Source of the DNA: Pseudomonadota bacterium
GTDB taxonomy: Bacteria; Pseudomonadota; Alphaproteobacteria; Sphingomonadales; Sphingomonadaceae
DNA: 8,799 nt
NCBI GenBank assembly: GCA_023416515.1
Contig: JAEZHP010000132.1
Span: 1 to 8,799 of the forward strand
Direction: 5' to 3'
The position numbers were made by a program, and so were the translations under genes. Of this stretch, positions 1-5,922 are shown in pieces. The notes below the pieces were generated by a model, which was not told the DNA's origin, did no database searches, and worked only from the letters and a program-made list of their open reading frames with translations. Within the stretch, counting starts at the first letter, position 1. Every line of letters starts with the position of its first letter.

Positions 1-1123
1 ACAACGCCTCCTGAAGGATGTTGCGGATCGTTGACCACGCGTCCGACCGCCAGATGAAGGATAGCGGATAGGCCTCCGCCGCCAACGCCGCCTCGCGGGT
101 GTTGGCGACATATTGAACAGCGCTCGATTCGGGCACGAGGCCGCCATGAGCATGGAGCATCAGCCGCTTGCGGGCCCATCCCTGCGTCCGCTTGGGCATT
201 TGATCCTGGACGATGTTTCGAAGCCCCTCCGGCGTGAGGCCGTAAACACCCTTGGAGTCGAGCTCGCCATCATTCCGCGCGGTGACGATATGCGGGCGAA
301 GCGCCGAATAGACATAGCTGTCCAGACTGCGCGATGTGCTCGATTGAAGCGACGCACGGGCGGTGGTGGCGCCCAGATCCACGGGCACTCCGAGGGCGGC
401 GACCCAGACGTCGGTGCCGTTCTCGAGCCAGTCGGGATAAGAGATTCGGGCAAGGCCGCCGGCGCCCCAATCGGCGCCCCAGCTGTTCTGAATCCACAAG
501 CCGTTTTGGTCGTAGCCTACGATTGCGAAGGCATGGCCGCCGGTGAGGTCCGGGCTGTATTCGATAATGCCGTCCGTTCCGACATTCTGCCAGCCGCCGT
601 GAACTCGAGCGGTAGCATAAAGTATGCCCACCTCGGTGATCGCCGCGTGCATGGCGACCAGGTCTTTGTGGTTGACTCGGAAATAGGCGCCGATCGGACG
701 CTTGATCGCATCGGCGGAAACTTCGTCGTTCAGCCAGCCCTGAACGTCCTTCCAAAGTCTCGAAGCGCAGACCCCATGCTTGTGCCAGCCTTTCATCGCC
801 CCGCGCGCGCTCGATCCAGAATATTGCTCGCCTGGCCACTCGTCGTAACGCTTGGCCATGGCGTAGAGCATCCATGCGCTGGTCTCGTCCGCAGTGGCCT
901 TTTTGCCGCGGCCGCGGAGAAGGAAGTTTGCGACCGTCGCCAGCCCGAATCCCGTGCAGGCGCCTTCCTGACCCTGATCCAGTATCGGTATGCCAGCCTT
1001 CCGATACGACTTGAGATCCGACTCGGGCGGTACCTCGATCAAGGCCGGGCTGTACATGGCATCACGGAAATCGATCGTGTCGGGCATTGCGTCGAGCGTG
1101 CGCTGGACTGTCGTGGTCGCCAC
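1..1123 (-). CDS. C1 (papain-like) cysteine peptidase with a C-terminal alpha/beta-hydrolase-like segment, 3' truncated
   Basis: The minus strand reads open for 374 codons from a GTG (1123-1121) to the window edge. The papain triad is complete: Gln50 (oxyanion hole, six residues before the nucleophile, as in papain), Cys56 in GACTGFG, His197 in GGHAFAIVGYD and Asn213 in IQNSWGADWG. The peptidase domain spans about residues 15-245. After a linker comes LMLHAHGGL (321-329) and YPLSFIW (352-358), which resemble the first strands and HGG oxyanion loop of an alpha/beta hydrolase; that domain call is inference. No signal peptide, membrane segment or inhibitory propeptide is visible before the catalytic core, so a cytoplasmic enzyme is likely. 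The start is chosen because GGAGG lies about 10 nt upstream; Met13 (1087) is an alternative with no ribosome site. Codons such as ATA (three) and GGA look somewhat commoner than in the genes around the kinase, a weak hint of different ancestry. The native substrate is unknown. Confidence 0.88.
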   Translation of the reverse strand, partial: MATTTVQRTLDAMPDTIDFRDAMYSPALIEVPPESDLKSYRKAGIPILDQGQEGACTGFGLATVANFLLRGRGKKATADETSAWMLYAMAKRYDEWPGEQYSGSSARGAMKGWHKHGVCASRLWKDVQGWLNDEVSADAIKRPIGAYFRVNHKDLVAMHAAITEVGILYATARVHGGWQNVGTDGIIEYSPDLTGGHAFAIVGYDQNGLWIQNSWGADWGAGGLARISYPDWLENGTDVWVAALGVPVDLGATTARASLQSSTSRSLDSYVYSALRPHIVTARNDGELDSKGVYGLTPEGLRNIVQDQMPKRTQGWARKRLMLHAHGGLVPESSAVQYVANTREAALAAEAYPLSFIWRSDAWSTIRNILQEAL

Positions 1124-1227
1124 CTCTTCTCTCCCTCCACCTGTGGTTAACTGAAAAGAGGCTGCCTGACCCAGCGGAGACGTCAAGCCCCGTTTGCGCC
1201 GCATCGGCTGGAGATGCTCGGGCACTG

Positions 1228-1265
1228 GCCCTGGCGAGTGTCGATGGGGGCGATTGCGCCAGGGC
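1228..1265. repeat. 9-bp perfect inverted repeat (hairpin)
   Basis: The arms GCCCTGGCG (1228-1236) and CGCCAGGGC (1257-1265) are perfectly complementary around a 20-nt loop. The loop can add a small inner stem (TCG 1241-1243 with CGA 1251-1253). No T-run follows on either strand, and the element lies upstream of both divergent genes, so a terminator is unlikely. It could be an operator, a structured leader or an intergenic repeat copy. Confidence 0.45.
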
Positions 1266-1358
1266 TTACGAGAAGCTGGCGGTCCAGCGGCGAGTGAAGG
1301 GGATAGAAACGGGGCGCCTGCCCGCCCTCATCCCCGACAATGCTCAATTCCTCTCAAT

Positions 1359-1372
1359 CGCCCTTTCGGGCG
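1359..1372. repeat. Short 5-bp stem-loop upstream of the VOC gene
   Basis: CGCCC (1359-1363) and GGGCG (1368-1372) enclose a TTTC tetraloop, about 57 nt before the VOC start codon. The stem is short and GC-rich DNA produces such structures often, so a function is uncertain. Confidence 0.25.
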
Positions 1373-1428
1373 GTAGGCCGCAGGGCTGATTTCCGCTATG
1401 CCCAGCGGGTAAATTCAGGGGGGCGCAT

Positions 1429-1809
1429 ATGCCGGTAGTTGGAATGGGCGGCTATTTCTTCCGGGCCAAGGACCCGGCCGCGCTGAAGGCCTGGTACAAG
1501 GAGCATCTCGCGGTCGGCGGCGGCTGCGGAACCGACGAGAATGGCGAGTCCAACGAGTGGGTTTGGTTCCACCAGGGCGGTCCGATGGTGTTCGAGCCGT
1601 TCAAGCAGGACAGCGACTATTTCCCGGCCGACCGCACGTCGATGGTGAACCTGCGGGTTCGCGATCTCGACGGGATGCTCGCGAGCCTGCGCGCGGCGAA
1701 TGTCGAAATCAGCCGCGAGGAAACCATGGAAGGCGTCGGCCGGTTCGCCCGGATTCACGATCCCGAAGGCAACCCGATCGAATTGTGGGAGTGGGACAAG
1801 CAGCCCTGA
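1429..1809 (+). CDS. VOC superfamily protein (glyoxalase/bleomycin-resistance/dioxygenase fold)
   Basis: This 126-aa protein has the size of a single VOC module with two beta-alpha-beta-beta-beta units. The first unit is roughly residues 5-57 (GGYFFRAKDPAALKAWYKEHL, then VWFHQGGPMVFEPF). The second is about 72-121, ending in the family signature HDPEGNPIELWEW, where Glu118 sits at the usual C-terminal metal-ligand position. The first strand lacks the His that many metal-dependent VOC enzymes have at the N-terminal ligand position, so metal binding and catalysis are uncertain. The substrate cannot be deduced; most such stand-alone proteins are annotated only at superfamily level. The ATG is supported by AGGGGGG about 5 nt upstream. 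The gene ends 19 bp before the convergent phosphatase gene, and no terminator hairpin is visible between them. Confidence 0.9.
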   Translation: MPVVGMGGYFFRAKDPAALKAWYKEHLAVGGGCGTDENGESNEWVWFHQGGPMVFEPFKQDSDYFPADRTSMVNLRVRDLDGMLASLRAANVEISREETMEGVGRFARIHDPEGNPIELWEWDKQP

Positions 1810-1828
1810 CGTCGGGCGAAAAGCTTGC

Positions 1829-2404
1829 CTACCGGCGCGGAGGGACGAGCTTCGCGATCGCGGCCTCGGCGGCGAGGCCGATGGCGAGGCCGGCGAGAAC
1901 GTCCGTGAGATAATGTTTTCGGGCGGCGACCTGGGCCGCCGCGATCAGTCCGGCGGCGCCCATCGCCTTTCCGGCATGCGCTGGATAAGCGCGGCCGAAC
2001 GCTCGCGCGACGGCGATCGCGCCAGCGGTGTGGCCGGAGGGAAATCCGGTCATCCGCTTGCTGTCCTGCCTGCCCGGCCTCGGCTTGGAAGCCTTGCCGT
2101 CGGGCCGCGGCGCCGGGCGCTCGCGATCGATGCGGCGCTTGACCACGTTCTTGACCGCGGTGGCGATCAGGTGTGCCGCGATCATACGGGTGCCGGCGAA
2201 CATAACTCCCGGACGCTCCGACACCAGGCCTCCCGCAAGCACGGCCGCGGAAAGGCTCAGCATCGGGGGCTGATCGCCCGCCTTTCCGAGCCGTTCGAGC
2301 AAACGCATCGGCAGCCGGTCGGCATAAGGCCGCGCAATATCGTGGATATGCTGGTCGATCGCGAGCAACCGGGGCGCGATCGCCTTCTGGTTCTTGTTGG
2401 TCAT
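1829..2404 (-). CDS. PAP2 family (phosphatidic acid phosphatase type 2) membrane phosphatase
   Basis: This 191-aa protein carries the PAP2 active-site motifs. Motif 1 is K89-x6-R96-P97, motif 2 is PSGHT (122-126, His125 the proton donor) and motif 3 contains His164-x3-Asp168 in ARKHYLTDVLAG. Hydrophobic segments at about 47-63, 66-84, 146-160 and 166-187 suggest an inner-membrane protein. Known family members remove phosphate from lipid phosphates such as phosphatidate, undecaprenyl diphosphate or lipid A; the substrate here is not determined. Oddly, the Ser-Arg pair that normally opens motif 3 (seven and six residues before the His) is Ala157-Gln158. The start is fixed by an in-frame TAA two codons upstream of the ATG; no clear ribosome site precedes it. 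It is divergent from the PepSY gene and convergent with the VOC gene. Confidence 0.88.
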   Translation of the reverse strand: MTNKNQKAIAPRLLAIDQHIHDIARPYADRLPMRLLERLGKAGDQPPMLSLSAAVLAGGLVSERPGVMFAGTRMIAAHLIATAVKNVVKRRIDRERPAPRPDGKASKPRPGRQDSKRMTGFPSGHTAGAIAVARAFGRAYPAHAGKAMGAAGLIAAAQVAARKHYLTDVLAGLAIGLAAEAAIAKLVPPRR

Positions 2405-2490
2405 GCGGGCTTAAACCGCGGCGACGCTTTTGGTGCCGAGCCCCATCCCCACTGTGTCCGCGCCGCAACATGAACAGAAGCGAATTGCCA

Positions 2491-2507
2491 CATTCAGGGC
2501 ATATTCA
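2491..2507. promoter_or_regulatory. Candidate response-regulator box: CATTCA-N5-TATTCA direct repeat
   Basis: Two near-identical hexamers, CATTCA (2491-2496) and TATTCA (2502-2507), lie 11 bp apart start to start, in the spacer between the divergent PAP2 and PepSY genes. OmpR/PhoP-family regulators typically bind tandem half-sites with this one-turn spacing, and one such regulator is encoded nearby. Assigning the site to that regulator is inference. I found no convincing -35/-10 pair in this spacer for either gene. Confidence 0.35.
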
Positions 2508-2564
2508 ATGCGTTGAGCCTAGAACCTCGCCTGAACCCCCGTATTACCCGCAGGCGTGAGTATC

Positions 2565-2870
2565 ATGCGTTTCCTTCTGCCCATCATTGCCGTCGCGGCC
2601 GGACTCGCAGCGCCCACCGCGGCCGAGGCCCAGGACTGGCCGCGATTCCGCGAGTCGCAGCAGCAGGCTCAGCGCGGGGTGCGCGAAGGCGACATCCTGC
2701 CGCTCCACGTCATCCGTGACCGAATTCGGATTCCCGGCGCCCAGTTCATCGGCGCCGACCTAATCGCCGACGGCGCCCGCTACCGGCTACGCTTCATGCG
2801 CGGAGTCGACGTGATCTGGGTCGACGTCGACGCCCGCACCGGCCGTATCCTCGGCTACGCGGGCAACTAA
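2565..2870 (+). CDS. Small exported PepSY domain protein
   Basis: The protein starts with a Sec-type signal peptide, MRFLLPIIAVAAGLAAPTAAEA, with likely cleavage after AEA at residue 22. The mature part holds one PepSY domain over about residues 45-101: a helix around ILPLHVIRDRI, strands around ARYRLRFMRGVDVIWVDVD, and the closing turn ARTGRILGY. PepSY proteins are found in the periplasm or membrane, often beside two-component systems; proposed roles include inhibiting proteases or modulating a sensor kinase, and none is proved here. I prefer the ATG at 2565 (101 aa) because AGGCG lies about 8 nt upstream; a GTG at 2556 would add three residues but has no well-placed ribosome site. It lies 113 bp upstream of the response regulator gene on the same strand. 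Confidence 0.85.
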   Translation: MRFLLPIIAVAAGLAAPTAAEAQDWPRFRESQQQAQRGVREGDILPLHVIRDRIRIPGAQFIGADLIADGARYRLRFMRGVDVIWVDVDARTGRILGYAGN

Positions 2871-2886
2871 CTTTCCCTTCCGGACT

Positions 2887-2914
2887 TTGACGGCGGCCCT
2901 GCTCTCGCCATATT
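2887..2914 (+). promoter_or_regulatory. Candidate sigma70-type promoter of the response regulator gene
   Basis: TTGACG (2887-2892, five of six -35 consensus bases) is followed after 16 bp by CATATT (2909-2914, four of six -10 bases). Transcription would begin near 2921, leaving a leader of about 60 nt before the ATG at 2984. The element begins 16 bp after the PepSY stop codon, so the regulator could be transcribed both with and without the PepSY gene. Prediction is by eye only. Confidence 0.45.
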
Positions 2915-2983
2915 CCTGAACATGAACGAAGTCGTGGCTGGTGCGTAATGACCGGCAAAGCGCGATTTTGAAGGGATGGAAGC

Positions 2984-3649
2984 ATGCGGGTCCTGATCGT
3001 CGAGGACGAACCCAATCTCGGACGGCAACTGAGGGCGACTCTCGAAGGCGCCGGCTATGCGGTCGATCTCGCCACCGACGGCGAGGACGGCCATTATCTC
3101 GGCTCGACCGAGACCTATGACGCGATCATTCTCGATCTCGGCCTTCCCGAAGTGGACGGGCTCACGGTCCTCGACCGCTGGCGCAAGGAAGGGATCAAGG
3201 TTCCCGTCCTGGTGCTGACCGCGCGCGACAGCTGGTCGGACAAGGTCGCCGGGCTCGACGCCGGCGCCGACGACTATCTCGCCAAGCCATTCCAGACCGA
3301 GGAGCTGATCGCCCGCCTTCGCGCTCTGATCCGTCGCGCTTCGGGCAACGCCTCGAGCGAGCTGATCGCGGGCGACGTCCGCCTCGACACCCGCTCGGGC
3401 CGCGTGACTCTGGATGGCGAGCCGGTCAAGCTCACCGCCCAGGAGTACAAGCTTCTCTCCTACCTGATGCACCACAAGGGCAAGGTGGTCAGCCGAACCG
3501 AGCTCATCGAGCATATCTACGACCAGGATTTCGACCGCGACTCCAACACGATCGAGGTGTTCGTCACGCGGATCCGCAAGAAGCTCGGCCCCGACGTGAT
3601 CACGACCATCCGCGGCCTCGGCTATTCGCTGGAGGAGCCGCGCGCCTGA
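2984..3649 (+). CDS. OmpR/PhoB-family response regulator (PhoP/FeuP-like)
   Basis: This 221-aa regulator has the standard two-domain layout. The receiver domain (1-118) shows the acidic pocket Glu7-Asp8, phosphoacceptor Asp51 in ILDLGLP, Thr79 and Lys101 in LAKPF, with Tyr98 as the switch aromatic. The winged-helix DNA-binding domain (about 128-217) has LTAQEYKLLSYLM, the recognition-helix region SNTIEVFVTRIRKKL and the wing TIRGLGYSL. Phosphorylation by the kinase encoded next should promote dimerisation and binding to tandem DNA half-sites. The overall sequence looks most like the PhoP/FeuP branch; that subgroup call is from memory, so no gene symbol is given. The ATG is preceded by GGAAG at close spacing and by AAGGGA further upstream. 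No essential residue is missing. Confidence 0.95.
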   Translation: MRVLIVEDEPNLGRQLRATLEGAGYAVDLATDGEDGHYLGSTETYDAIILDLGLPEVDGLTVLDRWRKEGIKVPVLVLTARDSWSDKVAGLDAGADDYLAKPFQTEELIARLRALIRRASGNASSELIAGDVRLDTRSGRVTLDGEPVKLTAQEYKLLSYLMHHKGKVVSRTELIEHIYDQDFDRDSNTIEVFVTRIRKKLGPDVITTIRGLGYSLEEPRA

Positions 3650-3665
3650 GCGCGGCTTCGCTTCA

Positions 3666-3694
3666 TCGCACGGTCACGTGACCTCTCGCACGGT
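3666..3694. promoter_or_regulatory. 12-bp palindrome inside a 9-bp direct repeat between regulator and kinase genes
   Basis: GGTCACGTGACC (3672-3683) is a perfect 12-bp palindrome. It is overlapped by two exact copies of TCGCACGGT (3666-3674 and 3686-3694) whose starts are 20 bp apart, close to two helical turns. All of it lies in the 71-bp spacer between the regulator stop and the kinase start. The geometry suits a dimeric DNA-binding protein, possibly the regulator itself tuning kinase expression. As RNA, the palindrome has no unpaired loop, so a DNA role is more likely than an RNA hairpin. Binding is inferred, not shown. Confidence 0.4.
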
Positions 3695-3700
3695 GGCGCC

Positions 3701-3724
3701 ATGACCGGCGGTCTTGCCCAATGA
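3701..3724 (+). CDS. Possible 7-codon leader minicistron overlapping the kinase start
   Basis: ATG at 3701 opens a frame encoding MTGGLAQ, and its TGA stop (3722-3724) overlaps the kinase ATG (3721) as ATGA. A GGTGG lies about 3 nt upstream as a weak ribosome site. The kinase start itself has no recognisable ribosome site, so termination-reinitiation coupling is conceivable. Such short frames arise easily by chance, so this is tentative. Confidence 0.2.
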   Translation: MTGGLAQ

Positions 3725-5145
3725 AGATGATCCGACGGCGCAGCCTTCGCGGACGCAATCAGGACCAGACCGCCGCGCCTCCGATCGGCGGCTCGCTGAC
3801 TCGGCGAATGATCGGGGTCGCGGCGATATGGATCCTCGTCCTGCTCGGAGTCGGGGGCTTCACGCTCGACCGCGTTCTGACCTCGGCTGTCACCCGCAAT
3901 TTCGACGCCAGCCTCGAATATGTGCTGACCGCACTCATCGCATCCTCCGAGATCGGTCCGGACGGCGAGATCCTGCTCAGCCGGGCGCCGGCCGACCAAG
4001 CGTTCCTCGAGCCTTATTCGGGCGTCTATTTCCAGGTCTCGGCGCCTGGCGAGGATCCGCTGCCGTCGCGCTCGCTGTGGGACCGTCAGCTCAAGGTCGA
4101 TCGAAGCGTCGTCCATTCCGACACCTTCTTCCACGACAGCCGCGAATTCGATCCCGAGATATTGCGGATCGCCGAGCGCGACATCCGGCTGCCCGGCGCC
4201 ACCACGATGTGGCGATTCCAGGTCGCCCAGAACCGCGAGCAGCTCGACAGCCAGATCATGGTCCTGACTCGCACGCTCGTGCGGTCTTTCGGGATCCTCG
4301 GGCTCGGCCTCATCGTGCTCGCGGCGCTTCAGGCGATCTACGGTCTGTGGCCGCTTCGCCGCGTGCGCCGCGCACTCGCCCAGATCAGGTCCGGCGAGAA
4401 GGCGAGGATCGAGGAGCGTCTTCCCCGCGAGATCGCGCCGCTCACCGAGGAGGTGAACGCCCTCCTCGCCCATAACGAGGTCCAGGCCGAGGAAGCGCGC
4501 CGTCATGCCGGCAACCTCGCCCACGCGCTCAAGACTCCGCTCACCGTCATCACCAACGCCGCTTCCGCGAAAAGCCCGGACCTGCCGGCGACCGTGATCC
4601 GCGAGGCTCGGACGATGCGCCGCCAGGTCGACCACCACCTCGCCCGCGCCCGAGCGGTCGGCCGCCGCTCCTCGACCCAGGCGCGAACCGAGGTGTGGCC
4701 GGCGCTCAAGGCGGTCGAGCGGGCGGTGGAACGCCTGTACGAGCATGTCACCATCGACCTCGCCGGCGACAAGGAGGCGGTGGTCCGGATCGAGCGGCAG
4801 GACCTCGACGAAATGCTCGGCAATCTCATCGAGAATGCCGCCAAATATGGCAACGGGCGGGTCTTCGTGACCGTCGGCGGGGACGCAGAGTGCGTCGCGA
4901 TCGAGGTCGAGGACGACGGCCCCGGAATCCCCGAAGCACAGCGCCACCAATTGTTCAGCCGAGGCGCCCGCCTCGACACCGACAAGCCGGGAACCGGCCT
5001 CGGGCTCGCAATTGTCCGCGACGTCGCGGAGATCTACGGCGGCTCGATCCATCTCGAGGAGAGCGAGGACCTCGGCGGCTTGCTGGCGCGGCTTCGGCTC
5101 CCCAATTGCCGGACAGCGCCGGAGCGCGTAACGCCCGCGGCGTGA
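3721..5145 (+). CDS. Sensor histidine kinase (PhoQ-like), partner of the upstream regulator
   Basis: The 474-aa protein has the layout of a membrane sensor kinase. A cytoplasmic N-tail leads to TM1 (about 29-50), a periplasmic sensor region (51-187), TM2 (about 188-209), a HAMP linker (210-258), the dimerisation/phosphotransfer domain with His268 in LAHALKTPL, and a HATPase domain. The latter shows the N box (NLIENAAKYG, 368-377), G1 (DDGPGIP, 398-404), F box (LFSRG) and G2 (GTGLGLAI, 424-431). The HALKTPL form of the H box, instead of HELRTP, recalls PhoQ-type kinases. It should autophosphorylate at His268 and pass phosphate to Asp51 of the adjacent regulator. The ligand is unknown; the sensor region has no obvious named domain. 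The start has no clear ribosome site, but TM1 begins soon after it and Met3 and Met30 are no better. The spacer before it holds a palindrome and a possible minicistron. Confidence 0.93.
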   Translation: MKMIRRRSLRGRNQDQTAAPPIGGSLTRRMIGVAAIWILVLLGVGGFTLDRVLTSAVTRNFDASLEYVLTALIASSEIGPDGEILLSRAPADQAFLEPYSGVYFQVSAPGEDPLPSRSLWDRQLKVDRSVVHSDTFFHDSREFDPEILRIAERDIRLPGATTMWRFQVAQNREQLDSQIMVLTRTLVRSFGILGLGLIVLAALQAIYGLWPLRRVRRALAQIRSGEKARIEERLPREIAPLTEEVNALLAHNEVQAEEARRHAGNLAHALKTPLTVITNAASAKSPDLPATVIREARTMRRQVDHHLARARAVGRRSSTQARTEVWPALKAVERAVERLYEHVTIDLAGDKEAVVRIERQDLDEMLGNLIENAAKYGNGRVFVTVGGDAECVAIEVEDDGPGIPEAQRHQLFSRGARLDTDKPGTGLGLAIVRDVAEIYGGSIHLEESEDLGGLLARLRLPNCRTAPERVTPAA

Positions 5146-5164
5146 CCGGAAGGGAAGAGAATCG

Positions 5165-5914
5165 ATGGCGCTGAAGTCGTTCTTTCGCGCATTGGGCGTC
5201 GGCGGGCCGACCATCGACGCGGTGCTCGACAGCGACCGGGTCCAGGCCGGCGGGATGCTGAGCGGCACGCTTCACATTCGCGGCGGCGATTCCGGCCAGA
5301 CCGCAAGCAAGGCGGTGATCGAGCTGGTCGCCCGGGTCGTGAAGAAGATGGGCGACGACGAATATAGCGCGGACGAGGTGATCGCCGGCGCCTCACTCCC
5401 CGGCCCGATCCAGCTCGGCGGGGACCTCTCCATTCCGTTCCAGCTCGCGCTTCCGCCGCATACGCCGGTGACCAGCCTCGGCGGGCGCAACTTCGTGTGG
5501 CTCCGCTCGGGTCTCGACGTGCCGTGGGCGGTCGATCCGTCCGACCGGGACGCGCTCGAGGTTCACCCGACCGCTGCCCAGTCCAACGTCCTCCACGCAA
5601 TGGAGCAACTGGGCTTCCGTCTCTACAAGGTCGACATCGACGCTCGGTCATCCTGGATGGGCCGCAAGTGGGTGCAGGAATTCGAGTTCCGCCCCGCCGG
5701 GCACGGCCGCGGACGCTATGACGAGATCGAGATCGTGTTCGAGAACCAGAATGGCAGCCAGGTCGAGCTGATGATCCAGATCGACCGGGCCGCCCGCGGC
5801 CTCGGCGGCCTTCTCATGGAGATGACCGGAACCGACGAAAGCTGGCGCCGGGTCACGGTCGATGCGAGCAGCCCGCAATCGGCCGCTTATGCGTTGCAGC
5901 AGATAATCGTCTGA
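5165..5914 (+). CDS. Spo0M family arrestin-like protein
   Basis: This 249-aa protein resembles the sporulation-control protein Spo0M. The N-terminal arrestin-like beta-sandwich (about 1-135) has the family opening FRALGVGGPTIDAVLDSDRV, followed by GGMLSGTLHIRGGD and strands ending in SIPFQLALPPHTPVTS. The C-terminal half (about 136-249) forms the second sandwich, including KWVQEFEFRP and VELMIQIDRAARGLGG. In Bacillus, Spo0M affects sporulation and is linked to cell division and cytoskeleton; the group inferred here does not sporulate, so the role must differ and is unknown. No signal peptide or membrane segment is visible, so it should be cytoplasmic. GGAAG and AGAGAA precede the ATG. The 19-nt gap after the kinase and the 8-nt gap before the prenyl synthase gene suggest co-transcription. 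Confidence 0.85.
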   Translation: MALKSFFRALGVGGPTIDAVLDSDRVQAGGMLSGTLHIRGGDSGQTASKAVIELVARVVKKMGDDEYSADEVIAGASLPGPIQLGGDLSIPFQLALPPHTPVTSLGGRNFVWLRSGLDVPWAVDPSDRDALEVHPTAAQSNVLHAMEQLGFRLYKVDIDARSSWMGRKWVQEFEFRPAGHGRGRYDEIEIVFENQNGSQVELMIQIDRAARGLGGLLMEMTGTDESWRRVTVDASSPQSAAYALQQIIV

Positions 5915-5922
5915 GGACTCAT

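Larger units (their letters stand above)
1124..1428. other. Divergent intergenic region between the peptidase and VOC genes
   Basis: This 305-bp spacer contains no convincing gene. Open frames crossing it start inside the peptidase gene and have no recognisable protein features. It holds the ribosome site of the peptidase (GGAGG on the minus strand, about 1134-1138), two inverted repeats listed separately, and the purine-rich ribosome site AGGGGGG at about 1418-1424 for the VOC gene. On the minus strand TTGACG (1186-1181) looks like a -35 element, but no acceptable -10 follows at 16-18 bp. Both 5' ends must be served from here, but I cannot place either promoter. Confidence 0.6.

Noticed and set aside
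113..1150. Plus-strand open frame of 345 codons opposite the peptidase
   Set aside because: It is antisense to a minus-strand frame that carries all papain catalytic motifs, and its own translation shows no recognisable domain.
1181..1186. TTGACG on the minus strand upstream of the peptidase as a -35 element
   Set aside because: No acceptable -10 hexamer follows at 16-18 bp.
1087..1389. Plus-strand open frame of 100 codons across the first divergent spacer
   Set aside because: It overlaps the 5' end of the peptidase gene, has no convincing ribosome site and encodes no recognisable features.
3622..5268. Minus-strand open frame of 548 codons opposite the kinase
   Set aside because: It is a codon-bias shadow: the plus strand encodes a complete histidine kinase with all ATP-binding motifs, while the antisense product has no domain signature.
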